A DNA stretch of 64,000 nt from Morinoia aosen (Eukaryota > Arthropoda > Malacostraca > Amphipoda > Talitridae): NCBI GenBank assembly GCA_030386875.1, contig CM059579.1, positions 19,006,484 through 19,070,483 of the forward strand, read 5' to 3'. The position numbers and the translations under genes are program-made. Shown in pieces: positions 10,386 through 21,640 of the stretch. The stretch's first letter is position 1; every line of letters begins with the position of its first letter. The notes under the pieces are model-generated. The model was not told where the DNA came from and made no database searches. It saw nothing but the letters and a program-made list of their open reading frames with translations.

Positions 10386-10870
10386 AGCACCCGGCCTCGC
10401 ACTGCAGCCATTAGCTCACGGTCTCTTTCACCGGACGCTGATGGAGCGCAGAAATGCATTTGTCGTTGGCATAAGAGTGGGTAAAATTCAAGTCGGATCA
10501 ATGGAATAGATGCTATACGACCGTGTCAAATTGCTAGCAACACCCAGCCTCGCACTGCAGTGATTAGGTCACGGTCTGTTTTACCCGACGCAGATTGAGC
10601 GCTGCAATAAATTTGTTAGGCGGGATGAGAGTGGGTAAAATTCAAGTTGGATCAGTGGAATAGAAGCTATACGACCGTGTCATGAGCGTGCTGATTGCGA
10701 TGTTAGGACATTTACCCGTAGATGTGGGGTCACGGTCCATTTACCAGACGCTGATGAAGCGCTGAAATGCATTTGTCGGCGTGAGAGTGGGTAAAATTTC
10801 AGTAAGATCAGTGGAATAGAAGCAATACAACCGTGTCGTGTGCTAATTGCAATGCTAAGCCATTTACTCA
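10386..10870 (+). repeat. Three diverged ~155-bp direct repeats in the presumed WASp 3' UTR
   Basis: Copies begin near 10386, 10539 and 10695. Shared blocks: cctcgcactgcag (first two), tcacggtct..tt.accggacgctgat, gcgctgaaatgcatttgtcg, gagtgggtaaaattcaag, ggatcagtggaatagaagc and acaaccgtgtc. Copies 2 and 3 also share gatg(t)taggacatttac-like ends. The block starts about 50 bp after the WASp stop codon, so it probably belongs to the 3' UTR. Confidence 0.9.
10606..10611 (+). terminator. Candidate poly(A) signals downstream of WASp
   Basis: AATAAA occurs at 10606-10611 inside the second 3' UTR repeat copy, and again at 11800-11805 (ggaataaaag) and near 11865 (ccaaataaaac). Which is used cannot be told from sequence; the later ones would give a 3' UTR of about 1.5 kb. 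Confidence 0.35.
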
Positions 10871-12740
10871 GAGATGTGGAATGTTGAAATGAGTTTACAC
10901 CTCCATGGGAGAGTCATTAAAGCTTGACGGATTTGAGGGAAAAATCATTAAATCGCTGTCGTAAGAGTGCTGTGTGCGCTGCTGAGGCTCGTCTGATAAT
11001 TTGTGTGCGCGGACAAACATTACATTCCGAGCATGTTTGTGGCCGAAAGTGTAGAACTCCATGTAACTGAAGTAGAAATGACAGTGCTGGAAGAAGTTGT
11101 TATGCTTTTATATGGATAGGGTGTCTGAGCCGTGATTCTAATAATGTCAGACATGCCGCCAGTGGTTGAAGCAAATGTAAAAATAATTCGACTGCTTGCA
11201 ATGAAATGTTAAAACGGCTGCTGATATCTTGTAGTGAGCCAACATAGATAGTGTTTTTATCATCTAGATGGTGTGGGACGATGAGCGTGTGAATATATTT
11301 TTATAAGAAACTATTTGCGAGTGTGCTTCGTTCTTGTTGGTCACTGCGGGAGATCAAGTAGCGCAGCGGTCGATATAATCGATACACGCCTGTGAGATAT
11401 GCAATGCTTTACTTCGTCACTACTCAGAGTTGTCCACCCCGCCAGTGTTGGGAAGGAGAGATGAGGTCGGGCCTTTTTCTCTTTGGTTTTTTTGCTTCCG
11501 TAGAACTTGTGAATTTATCTTTATTCTTAGACGCTTTATAAATTATGACTTCCAGGTGTGTGTGTTTGCAAACTTTACTGATATGATATTGAATGCATCA
11601 ATGTGTTGCGTCATTTCCATGTTGACAGATTAGGTCATGTTTGCTCTCGTGTTACTGCGCTATATTAATCCCGTGTTGTTGTACACTTGCGGCAATATTC
11701 AGTGCTGGAATAGCAGTAGTGAGATATTTCAAAATTTTACTCTAATAGGTAGTGTTTTATTTCTCTGTGGATGGCATCTATTTATTTATTTTTTTAGGGA
11801 ATAAAAGTGCTCTATAACGTGTTAGATTTGCTGTGGGTGACCGGTATCTAGGCGAATTTCATAACCAAATAAAACTTGAGCGTTATTTTTTTACTGTTGG
11901 TGATTCCGGTACTTGCTCTATTTGTGCGGCAATAGGTATATCTTAGTGCTTCACGGATTAACTTAAGCGGAAATTTTCATTTTTATAATCCCTTATTTTA
12001 ATGGGCGTGTACAGTGCGCTGATGTACTTCAAGTACAATGCAATGTACGTGATGCAATAAGGCTTTACTTGCTGTTGAATGTGTTGTCGTTTGGTGCGCT
12101 CCTTGTGAGACGGAGTGAAATTTTGTGGCGCTATCTTGTGTACACTTTGTTTGGTGGGAGAAGGAATAGTTTTCTTCGTTATTTATGACCGAATGTTAAA
12201 TTCAACTCGAATATTTCCAGTAGGATAGCAGTGATGTCGAGCCATCAAATGGAGACATGCGGCATCGAATTCCTATTATACGAGCATCCCAATAAAACCA
12301 TCAAGCCGCGACATTTACGCTACTGAATAAATCGCATGTTGCTGGAGGTTTTAGTCGAACCTGAAATTTGTTATTACTAAATAACTATTCATTTGCGATC
12401 AAGTGTGGCTACAAAAACACCAGCAGCTTACATTATAGTACTGTGAGGCCTGTCAGAGATTTTTAAAATAACGTCTTGTGGTGAGCGACGGTTTTATTCC
12501 TTCTTCTAAGATTTGCAGTCCAAGAAGTGAACATCAATCGACCTCTTTGGGTGGCCCAACAGCGAGCTTTTGACTTCAATTTTGTGAAAAAAAAAAATAC
12601 TCGACATCTACGTAATTTCAGCGCGCTCGCTGCTTGGAGAACTGAACTAATCGCTGCCGTATCATTCGTACGAACCAAGTGCGGTATTGGGCATGAAAAC
12701 GGGCAGCTCTCTGTTGTTCTCCCAGTGGAAAGATGAGAGG
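10871..12740. other. WASp 3' UTR or intergenic sequence
   Basis: Unique A+T-rich sequence with several AATAAA motifs. No coding potential recognised; the short open frames of 60-75 codons have no recognisable motif. Confidence 0.5.
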
Positions 12741-13110
12741 TCCTGAGCTGAAGGTTAAAGGTAAAAGGCCTTCCTTTTGATGAAATAGAAATTTTTTTTG
12801 CAATGAATCATCTCTTTTTGGTTCCCTGCTATCCTGTTTTTCAGCACCTACTACTTTTTTCTTTAACTTTTAACTTGTTTCATGAACTTCTTTCACATCT
12901 TACTGTTTTTATGCACCTTGTGTATAGATTCCGCGTTTCCTCAAGTCAATACTATATGGTGCTTTCCTCCTTGCTCTCTTTCTAACGCCTTTGCCGCGAT
13001 TATGGAGGCTTAAACTAACATCTAATTTAATCCAACTATCCTAATCAATCCTCTCTTGGGAGCACCTTTGCTGTGGCTAGGGAAACTTAAACTAACTTGT
13101 TATCCAATTA
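12741..13110 (+). repeat. R1 dispersed repeat, copy B, with an extra 3' fragment
   Basis: Begins at gagctgaaggttaaaggtaa and follows the R1 consensus through ctgctatcctgtttttcagc, acttgtttcatgaacttc, attccgcgtttcctc and ggaggcttaaactaacatct. A second partial 3' end follows at once (13050-13105: ctctcttgggagcacctttg, aaacttaaactaacttgtt), so two copies are joined or the end was duplicated. Confidence 0.85.
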
Positions 13111-16100
13111 TCTCCTCTGCTCATTTCTTCATGTCATTGTCCTCGATGCGTCTGTTTATAATGGTGTTGATTTACTCAATCCCTAGCGTCCTGTCGCATG
13201 TTGGGAGACGTGACAGAACGACATACCGCCTTTACTTCAGTTATAGAGTAAGACACGCACCTATTCTAAAGAATCAGTGACTTATTCTCTTACTGTCGAC
13301 CCAATAATCTTATGTAACGGGGTTAAGTGGTAGTGGAACTAATAGTAATGTAACTTACTAATAATACTGTTGTGTAATTTGAGATTTTTCGTACGTTTTT
13401 TCTTAAAAGTAATGTCTCCGTTAATTGTGTTGTTTTATAGAGTATTTTAACCTTCTTTTCTGTATGTCACACTAAAATATCTCTGTTGGCAGGGTGCGCT
13501 TACCTGCATTCACTGGCTTCCGACTCGAAATTCCGAGTTTTGCTCATGTATTCAACTCATTTATTGCGGGAGACGCCCAGTGAGGCAAGTAACAGGGACA
13601 TGGTCGCCTCACGCATCATATTTGATCTGCTCTAATTTTTTGTACTAGATTAATCTTCCTCCTTTGTGTTGCTAATTGAGGGGTGGGTATTCAACGTTTG
13701 CTCAATCTGAAAAGTACGCTACGTAGAAGAAATGTACCTTAAAATTGTATCAGTATCTTTTGGTTGGAAGTGGATTCTTTTCTCTTGATAACATTCTAAA
13801 ATAATGATAACAATAATAGTTCTTTTGAGTTTTATTCACTAATTAGTCCAAATTTAGTAACGTCAAGTCCTTCATGTGCTCACATTTTTTTCTTAAGGAA
13901 TTTGGTATCTATTGCTTAAATTCATGGGAAGTTTCCTGCTTATTTGCTTTGTGTTTTTGAGGCACGCAGTGAAGCAGCATGCAGGTTCCCTATAGAGCGG
14001 AAAACCGATAGAAGAATTTGTGAACATGCGCCTCGATCATGGCTGCGAAGTCAAAAACCTATTCGAGTATATTTAAGTTGCCACGCAATGTCATCTCAAT
14101 TTTTCCGCTTCGTATGGTAGTAACTTATTTTAGCTGACTGTGGAGAGAAGGCTTCAAACTCTCTGGTTATCTTCTGTCCCTCCCAGTCATCAGCAGCTAC
14201 ATGCGGGCGTAAATTTTAGTTATAGCTTGTACTAACTTGGAGCTGCATGGACGAGACTACAAAGCGCCAACCCAATTCGAAATTGCGATAAAAAAGCTCT
14301 AATTATCGCTGTAAATCAAATCTCACATCTATGCTGCCTAGAATTTTGCACGATTGATTTTTCGTTCAGGTTCCGATGAAGTTGTACAAAACCAGGCTCC
14401 AGTGGATAAAGCATAAATGTTTTCTATTTTTCTTCTAAACTTAATATTTCAGCTGTTTAAATTGTTTTACAGAAATTGACTTGCTTTTGCGATGTAAATT
14501 GACTTGCATAAATTAACTGCTGCCAAAGGTGGCCGAAATCTTGTGATTAAATTCGTATTTCTGCTGCTGACCAACCATACCTCGACCTTGAGTCTTGTTG
14601 TGTCAAAAAATTTTATACCTTATTAGAACGATGTTTTGCATTTCACGTGTCTTTTTAATTGATCTGAAGCTTCTGTTTGTAATCTGCGCATGAGTGCCAC
14701 AAATAAATTTTTTAATCGGTATATACTGATACTGCTGCGAATAAATATACATTCAGATTTTCAGTATTTCATTCTTGAATACAAAAAAGAACTTCATTAT
14801 TAAATTTCATTTCTTTCTATTCGAACAAAATCACGCTCTCGGTAATTTAGAGTTCTATGATCATGGTCTTTACGTCGATCCAAGCAAATTAGACGCAAAA
14901 AGTACCAAGTTGGTGCAGTGAGAGCGCGTTGTTGGAGTACGTCTCACTCGAGCGCTACCGGAGCAGCAGGGCTGCGCTTCACGGGTGCACACCACAGTCG
15001 GCCTGCACTCAGTGGTCAAGACTTAGGCTGCATGAGCTTGTCCTCAAAGCCTCGCTAAACCACGAGAGAACAACACACCGCAGTCGTTCTGCTCGGCTGC
15101 GTCTGGATGTGCCGGGCCAGATTCTTCCCTTATTTACATGATTTATTTCTGGGCTGTCGCCAGACGATGAATGAACTTTCGAATTCTTTTTGTTATTCAG
15201 TTTATTTTTGCTGCTCTGAAACTTTGTGTGGCTGCCACTTGTTTTTACGCACAATCAATTTTTAGATTGTTTTAGCGGATTATGTGTTTGATTTATTATA
15301 ATGGGCTATGATTTGTGTTTTTGTGTGTCGCCTTTACACAATACTTCTCTTCTATTTTTCCTATACTCGTGCTCTATAGCTTTTTGGTTTATTGAATAAA
15401 ATTTCTATATCACCTCTATTTTTATTATCATTAGACTACCCAGTATACCAATGAGATTCACCTCGCTCAGATTACAAAGAAATCATCCCGATATTGAGAA
15501 AACTTTGCCCTATAATATAATGCGTCAGCTTCCGAGGTTGTTGAAATCTTACGTGGTTAATTAAGTTAGTGAGCGAGGTTGCTATGAGATGCTCAAAGGC
15601 AATAAATTGAAGAATTTGAAAAATTCTCTAACTACAACATGCATATTGTTACCAGAAAAAGAACAGAAAAATTTGTATTTCCAATAAAGATGCTGATGCT
15701 GATTGGTTTTTAAAAAGTAAGACACATGAATAAGCAGTGCACAATGTTGGCGTACCAAATAATCTACCAGGCTTCAATGACAACTATTAGGAGTGGAAGG
15801 AATTCTGAAGTAAAGCATGAAAAAATTATTTTGGACATGTGTTCCTACTTATTATTAGTTGGATACATAAGTCTGAAACGCCATTTTCAAGCTGAGCGAA
15901 AGCATCATTTGACAGTCGAGTGTTTTGCTACCTCAAAAGACGTTTTTCACGTGTGATGTCTTCAAAGTCGGCTGTTCTATATTTAGTTTCCTAACTTGCT
16001 CATTATTCTTGACAAGGAATAGCGTTTTGAAACGTGATTTTATTTATTCTCCCGTGAGCATTCCTGGCGAATGATACTCCTGCACTTTTACTTTTACTAG

Positions 16101-16370
16101 CAGATATATATGTGTAGTTCAAGCTGGTGTCCATTGGGAACATGACGCTCCAAGGGATGAAATGAACTACTTGCAACAGATGTGAGAGATAGAATGCGGC
16201 TTCAACTTCTGTTCAAGGATCGCTAGGCCCCACTTGTTATGTAAAAACTATACATTTGTTGTGCGATCATCCATTTATATTTAAATAAAATGCTTGTTAA
16301 CTAATGACCGTTATGTTAAAATTGTTGAATCAGAAATACAAAACCTATAATCTTCTTGGTCCTCATGCTT
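13111..16370. other. Intergenic sequence, mostly featureless
   Basis: No gene recognised. A GC-rich patch at about 14920-15130 stands out from the surround and is open for 70 codons on + and 81 on -; I cannot assign it. At 15670-15690 aatttgtatttccaataaagatg resembles a retroelement tail and shares tttccaataaagatg with 31650. The rest shows nothing. Confidence 0.5.
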
Positions 16371-16388
16371 ATATGTACACATATGTAT

Positions 16389-16520
16389 ATATGTGTGTGT
16401 GTGTGTGTGTGTGTATGTGTGTGTGTGTGTGTGTGTGTATGGATATATACACACATGCATACGTATGTGTACATATGTGTGTATATGGATATATGTTTAT
16501 ATATATATATTTTTTTCTTT
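16389..16520. repeat. TG/CA and TA-rich microsatellite
   Basis: Runs of (tg)n interrupted by ta, then mixed tgtata/catatg steps up to atatatatatatttttt. Short open frames of Cys-Val or Thr-His repeats on both strands are artefacts. Confidence 0.95.
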
Positions 16521-16819
16521 TCTTTCATGCTTCCTTAAAATGACACTTGTGAACATTGACCGAAACAAGCGATTTCATATATTATTTCCTGGCGTCAAGA
16601 ATTGCGAAGTTTTATGTCATGTACATGTAAACTGTCAAAAGTGTTTTCACCCCACAATGAAAATGCATCGTCCATGAAATTGTGTTATCTCTTACAACTA
16701 TCATTACATGTATTATCAAATGTAGATTAAGCTAGATTAGGAGTTCATTGCCCTCAATCATTTCTTTTGACTAGTGACACGAGTTTTTCAATACTCGTGT
16801 GTGTGTATCATCTAAGTGT

Positions 16820-16925
16820 ATTAATTTTAAGATATTTTAAAAACCAATGATGGTACTTTTGTACCATCTCTATTGGAAATAAACCGTTTTTCTTTCTTTT
16901 CTTTCTTTCTTTCTTTCTTTCTTTT
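16820..16925 (+). repeat. Retroelement-like 3' end and (TTTC)n tract
   Basis: Perfect hairpin gatggtac-tttt-gtaccatc (16849-16868), then tctattggaaataaaccg, then a pure (ttctttct)n run to 16924. The attggaaataaa end is shared with the SINE tail at 25140 and 45905, which suggests a retroelement terminus; the pyrimidine microsatellite could be its tail. Confidence 0.4.
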
Positions 16926-17035
16926 CCTGTAGGGGAAGACGTGCAGTCGCAGTGACTCCTACATAAGCTCAGTCGCATCAGTTTTGTCCCATCCAGTAAA
17001 CTTGCTTCGTTACCGAAGACGAATGTCTTTCAAAG

Positions 17036-17415
17036 TATCCAGATTAGATTAGTTAGATTAGTCGTTAGTTTTAGCTTCCCTACCCACAGCAACAAATGTG
17101 ATCCAAAGAGAGGAAGGAGGAAGGCACCATTTAGTATGGTGTTTAAGGAAACGCGGAATCCACGCAGAAAGGGCATAGAAACAGTAAGTTGGGAAAGAAG
17201 TTCATGAAACAAGATCAAAGTTGAAGAAGAAAGTAGTAGGTGCTGAAAAACAGGACAGCAGTGAACCGAAAAAAGGTGGTCCTTAACATGACAAAGATAT
17301 TTTATTTCAACAAAAAGAAAGCCTACCTAACTTTCAGCTCGGGCCCTCACACTGTCCTCCTGGGAGTGCTAATTCCCATAGATACGATAGTTGTATCTCC
17401 CTGAGGGGATCAACG
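17036..17415 (-). repeat. R1 dispersed repeat, copy C, near full length
   Basis: Reverse-oriented R1 copy: agattagattagttagatt at its 3' end (low coordinate), gcttccctacccacagcaac, gaggaaggaggaaggcacca, cgcggaatccacgcagaaag, gttcatgaaacaagatcaaa, gctgaaaaacaggacagcag, cagctcgggccctcaca and the 5' end gatagttgtatctccctgag. One of the most complete copies. Confidence 0.9.
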
Positions 17416-17555
17416 TATTCAGGAGACTTAGTTTTCCTATCGGCAAATAATTAAATATTAGGGCGCTCAAGTGCTACAAAAACTAGCGCTCTTCTGTTGT
17501 AACATTACGTAACTACCACAGATGCTCAGCACCGGGGTTGGATTTTGGTAAAACA

Positions 17556-17885
17556 TCACGCAAAGAGGAAATAATAGTTAACAGACTCAGAATAGGACGT
17601 ACATTCTTAACGCATGGCTACCTGATGAAAAATGAAGTACCTGATGTCGCACCAGTGTGCGAGCCGTGTAATAACTCAATATGAACAGTCAAACACTTGA
17701 TCGTAGAATGTGAACGCCTCATAAATAGTAGGAATTACATAGAAGCATGCAGAGTGCAGCAGCGGCCTACCGTCGAGACGGTATTGGAACGACAATTAGA
17801 CGATAAGGAGTTAATTAAATATCTTCGTGTGATAGATGCATTACGACCTAATTTAAAGGTTTCACTAGTTTTGTTGTGCAGTTGA
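17556..17885 (+). pseudogene. LINE (non-LTR retrotransposon) ORF2 C-terminal remnant
   Basis: One frame reads SRKEEIIVNRLRIGRTFLTH then GYLMKNEVPD, an in-frame TGA (17682-17684), then TVKHLIVECERLINSRNY and on to a TGA at 17883. The order RLRIGHTxLTHxYLL, CxxC, TxxHhLxECP is typical of the C-terminal end of ORF2 in Jockey/I/CR1-type LINEs, after the reverse transcriptase. Here the C..C pair (VCEPC) and the HLIVEC motif are both visible. The stop and the lack of the reverse transcriptase domain upstream show a dead 5'-truncated copy. Clade not assignable. Confidence 0.8.
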
Positions 17886-20267
17886 CTCGCTTTTAAAGAT
17901 AAACGGTTAAATTAATCTTTCGGTCGCAGACGGCATGCGTATAGAGAGGAGCAGTGAAGGACTCGTTTCCGTGTTTTAATGTTTAATTCTATCTACCACA
18001 GTTGCAGACGCTCATGGAGAAAACTGTTATGGGGTTAGTTTTGTAGATAGGCAGGCCTGCCAACATTATCCTCGACTGCTGGCGTTGGATGGTCGGTGGT
18101 CTGAACAACAGGCACAAGTGTCATCGATGCTTTGTCTGTATACAGTACTTCATTTTCGCTGATTTGCCTCACTTGTACGCTCTCTACTAATACTAGTACA
18201 TTTTTCGAGTGGATACGGTAATTAAAGCAAGTATTGACTATTTACACTAACAGGAACAATGTGCATCATTTGTTTGATGTGCTACTGGATATTACGAGTT
18301 CGCAGCATCAATAACAACAATATGGAGATCCTACAGTTATGTCCGCAAGATATCACAAATTTATTGGCATTCAAATGCGATATGTCCCACTAAAAATGAC
18401 AACGATAATTCTCAAAATATAATTAAATAATGTAGCATTCATTTACAGGAATTAACTTAAAAAGCAACTTCAATGAGAAGTTAAGGGCAAAAAGCAAATC
18501 CCTCCACAGTTGTTAAAAAATTGTATGTGATCGATACTAAAATGAACGCTTTATGACTCGACTCGTCATCAACTGTAAGGTCTGCAATAAAATACACAGA
18601 AATGGAAAAACATTCGATAACTGCGCACAGTCACGCATGACAAGTGGTGGTTGTTCCACAGTAATTCAGAGAAGTCTACCTTACGCTAAGACCTAAACAC
18701 AAGTGCAGAGAGAACAAAGAAAAAAGCACAGCGGAACAATTGAAAAAAATTAAAACTCCAACGTATCCTGGCAATTGAAAATAAAAAGCAGCCTCTTTTG
18801 TCCACAAATCTAGCTGTGCTCAGTGTGCACCGAGGTGTGTCGGCTCAACTTCCCGTACGTTACGAGTCAGACAGGCGGAACATGTCGAAATCAGTTCTAG
18901 ATCTGGGCTCGGCTTTGTCACCCCCCACGCTCAGCCATGAGATCTCATGCTGAGAACCAGTGTGTTGCTGGAATTTACGATTCTCATTTTTCAGTTTTAG
19001 GATGTGCTCGAAATGAAACTCAAAATTTTCGAATCTCTTTTTGTACACAAGATCAAACCTAATCTTAATGATATGCAGAGTGCGCATCCCTAAATTTCGG
19101 TTAATCAACTTTAGCTTTTGGGAGCGCTCTGTAATTTACATTTCAATGACGTTTCGCTGTGATTTCCATCATTTTCTCTTGACTCTTAATTTTTCTCTTG
19201 ACCATAGCCTGAGACTTAGGGTATTGTGGTTTTCCTGGAATAACTACTGTAGTACAAACACCTCTCGTCGTGTATAATATTGGGTGCAATAATTTAATCA
19301 TTTTTTTTAATTCTCGGTATATTTTTGCAGACCTAACTCCTGATGGGACGAAGGTCCAAAACATTCAGTTTAGTATCGACCGCATAGAATTTGACAGAAA
19401 ACGTGGGGTGCTTTAGTTTTTGCCCTAAACTTTTTGTTCATATTTATTCACTTCTCTTCTAACAAATGCTTAAGAGTTCTTCAATGCATTTTCAGGATGA
19501 AAACCGTTATGACTGAATGTACATTCTAAAAGCAGTCGATCGTAGAGGCGACATGATGCAGTGCTCTTCATGGCCGCTATGCATGATCTGAGCTGTTGTC
19601 TGAAGGACTGGAGTGAGGCTAGAAATCATGCAAAAAATATCCAATTCTCTGATACTACTCGCGTGTTTTGAGTTTTCTAATAGTGCGATGACTTATAGAT
19701 TAAATTAAAACTTGATGACCCATGGACATGAATTCATTCTTTCCGTCAACACAAGAGACAATTTTCAACCGTAAATGTTGTCGCTGAAAAAATGGCCGTA
19801 CCTTCGTTTTCAATTGGGGGGTATCAATCTTTCTTCAATCACAACCTTGAAATCCAAGTCGTACGTTCTCATCAGTCTATTCGATGTTGCTCCTTTTGGT
19901 TCTCTGTTCCGAGGAGCATTTTTTTATATTGCGGGTAATGCTCTACTTTGGGGCGAGCGTTCAGAAAGTTCCAAAGAAAATTGAAGCGGCGCGCTCACAA
20001 TAGGCCAGTCATTTCACTTGATTTCCCGAGTGGTGTTCTGGTCTCCTGGCGAGGCGAGCGCCTGCCAATGTAAACACAGCAGATACATTGCAACATTGAT
20101 ATTAATCTTTAGAGTCGACAGCCAAAGTGCTTCAAGACGAGCTGGTAAATTGTTCTTCCGACGTCACCGCCGCCTGAGCGTGTCGAGAGCCACGACACAC
20201 AAATTGTGTGTACCGACGCAAAGCTTCTGCTGTCTCTCACAGTAGCAGAGGAAAACTCGGTCAACTT
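17886..20267. other. Intergenic sequence without recognised genes
   Basis: A+T-rich unique sequence. Open frames up to 82 codons (for example 18860-19108 on -) show no domain or repeat that I recognise. Confidence 0.5.
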
Positions 20268-20933
20268 TTTTCTTTTCGCTTCAAATTCGCTTTAGCCAAT
20301 AAGGATGTCTTGCAGGTCGTACTTTTGTTTCTTTTTCGCTTTAAATTCGCGTTAGTCAATAAGGATGTTTTGCAGCTCGTACTTTTGTTTCTTTTTCGCT
20401 TCAAATTTGCTGTAGCCAATGAGGATGTCTTGCAGGTCGTACTTTTGTTTCTTTTTCGCTTTAAATTCGCGTTAGTCAATAAGGATGTTTTGCAGCTCGT
20501 ACTTTTGTTTCTTTTTCGCTTCAAATTTGCTGTAGCCAATGAGGATGTCTTGCAGCTCGTACTTTTGTTTCTTTTTCGCTTAAAATTCGCGTTAGTCAAT
20601 GAGGATGTTTTGCAGCTCGTACTTTTGTTTCTTTTTCGCTTAAAATTCGCGTTAGTCAATGAGGATGTCTTGCAGCTCGTACTTTTGTTTCTTTTTCGCT
20701 TCAAATTTGCTGTAGCCAATGAGGATGTTTTGCAGCTCGTACTTTTGTTTCTTTTTCGCTTAAAATTCGCGTTAGTCAATGACGATGTTTTGCAGCTCGT
20801 ACTTTTGTTTCTTTTTCGCTTCAAATTTGCGTTAGTCAATGAGGATGTCTTGCAGGTCGTACTTTTGTTTCTTTTTCGCTTAAAATTTGCGTTAGTCAAT
20901 AAGGATGTTTTGCAGCTCGTACTTTTGTTTCCA
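20268..20933. repeat. 60-bp tandem array, 11 copies with alternating variants
   Basis: Exactly 60-bp units: tttcgcttcaaatttgctgt, agccaatgaggatgtcttgc, agctcgtacttttgtttctt. Copies fall in two main classes, (tcaaatttgctgtagcc) and (ttaaattcgcgttagtc), which alternate in the first part and give a 120-bp higher-order period. Both strands are open for over 200 codons (+ to 21092 as 294 residues with FRFKFALVNEDVLQLVLLFL units; - as 212 residues with KRKRNKSTSCKTSSL units). With a 60-bp stop-free unit this is expected by chance; no start, signal or splice context supports a gene. Confidence 0.95.
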
Positions 20934-21094
20934 TTGATGTTTGATTTGTTCCTATCATTGCGTTCAATGTTCGGGTTACCAGCACTTACTTTTCATATGC
21001 TGATTGTAAGTTTAGAATATAATTTGATAAGATTTAAAATAACAGCGCATTTGAGCTTTAGGGAACCAGCTGTCCTTGGAAACAATGGATAACT

Positions 21095-21640
21095 TACTAC
21101 AACTCGTAAATTTTATTAATTAAACTACGCCTGCCGAACGGGACTAAATAAATATTCCCAACCTCGGGGAAAATTAGAAAATAGAAAAACCACGACGAAA
21201 GCTAATTAGTGGCATTTGGTGTAAGGTAGCGGAGAATAATTGTTTTTGATCAAGTTTAGAGGGCAGGCAGCGGAGCGGAAGGGACTGCGTAACAATTCAT
21301 TGGCACCGCCGCCGCCCACCGGCTGATATTAAAGCTCCGGGCGGATGCCCTGCCACGGCGGCCCGGTAACTTGCGCCAAATAATTAAAATAAACGGCGCC
21401 TAAAATTAGCGAAAAAGTGTCTGAGAGTGAAATTAGGCTTGAAGCAATGAATATAAATGGGTTGTTTAGACCCGGACCAACTCGCGGACAGCGTTTGCGA
21501 TGCGACTGCCTGCACGGGATTTTGCCCCCGGCCAGACTTATGGGACACGCGAACGCTGGAGTCCGGGACTTCGTCTTCCGGCAAAACTCCTCACAATTTA
21601 CAACTTGGGCCGAATAGACTTAGCGAACGAAGATGGTGGG
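21095..21640. promoter_or_regulatory. GC-rich island with homeodomain-type TAATTA cores, candidate regulatory element
   Basis: A segment very unlike its surround: blocks of cgccgccgcccaccggc and gcggatgccctgccacggcg interleaved with ttattaattaaac, gctaattagtggc, aataattaaaataaacggcg and taaaattagcg. The mixture of ATTA/TAATTA cores and GC-rich blocks in otherwise empty DNA resembles developmental enhancers of arthropods. Two overlapping open frames (66 and 77 codons from 21417 and 21457) have no recognised domain. The regulatory call is inference. Confidence 0.35.
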
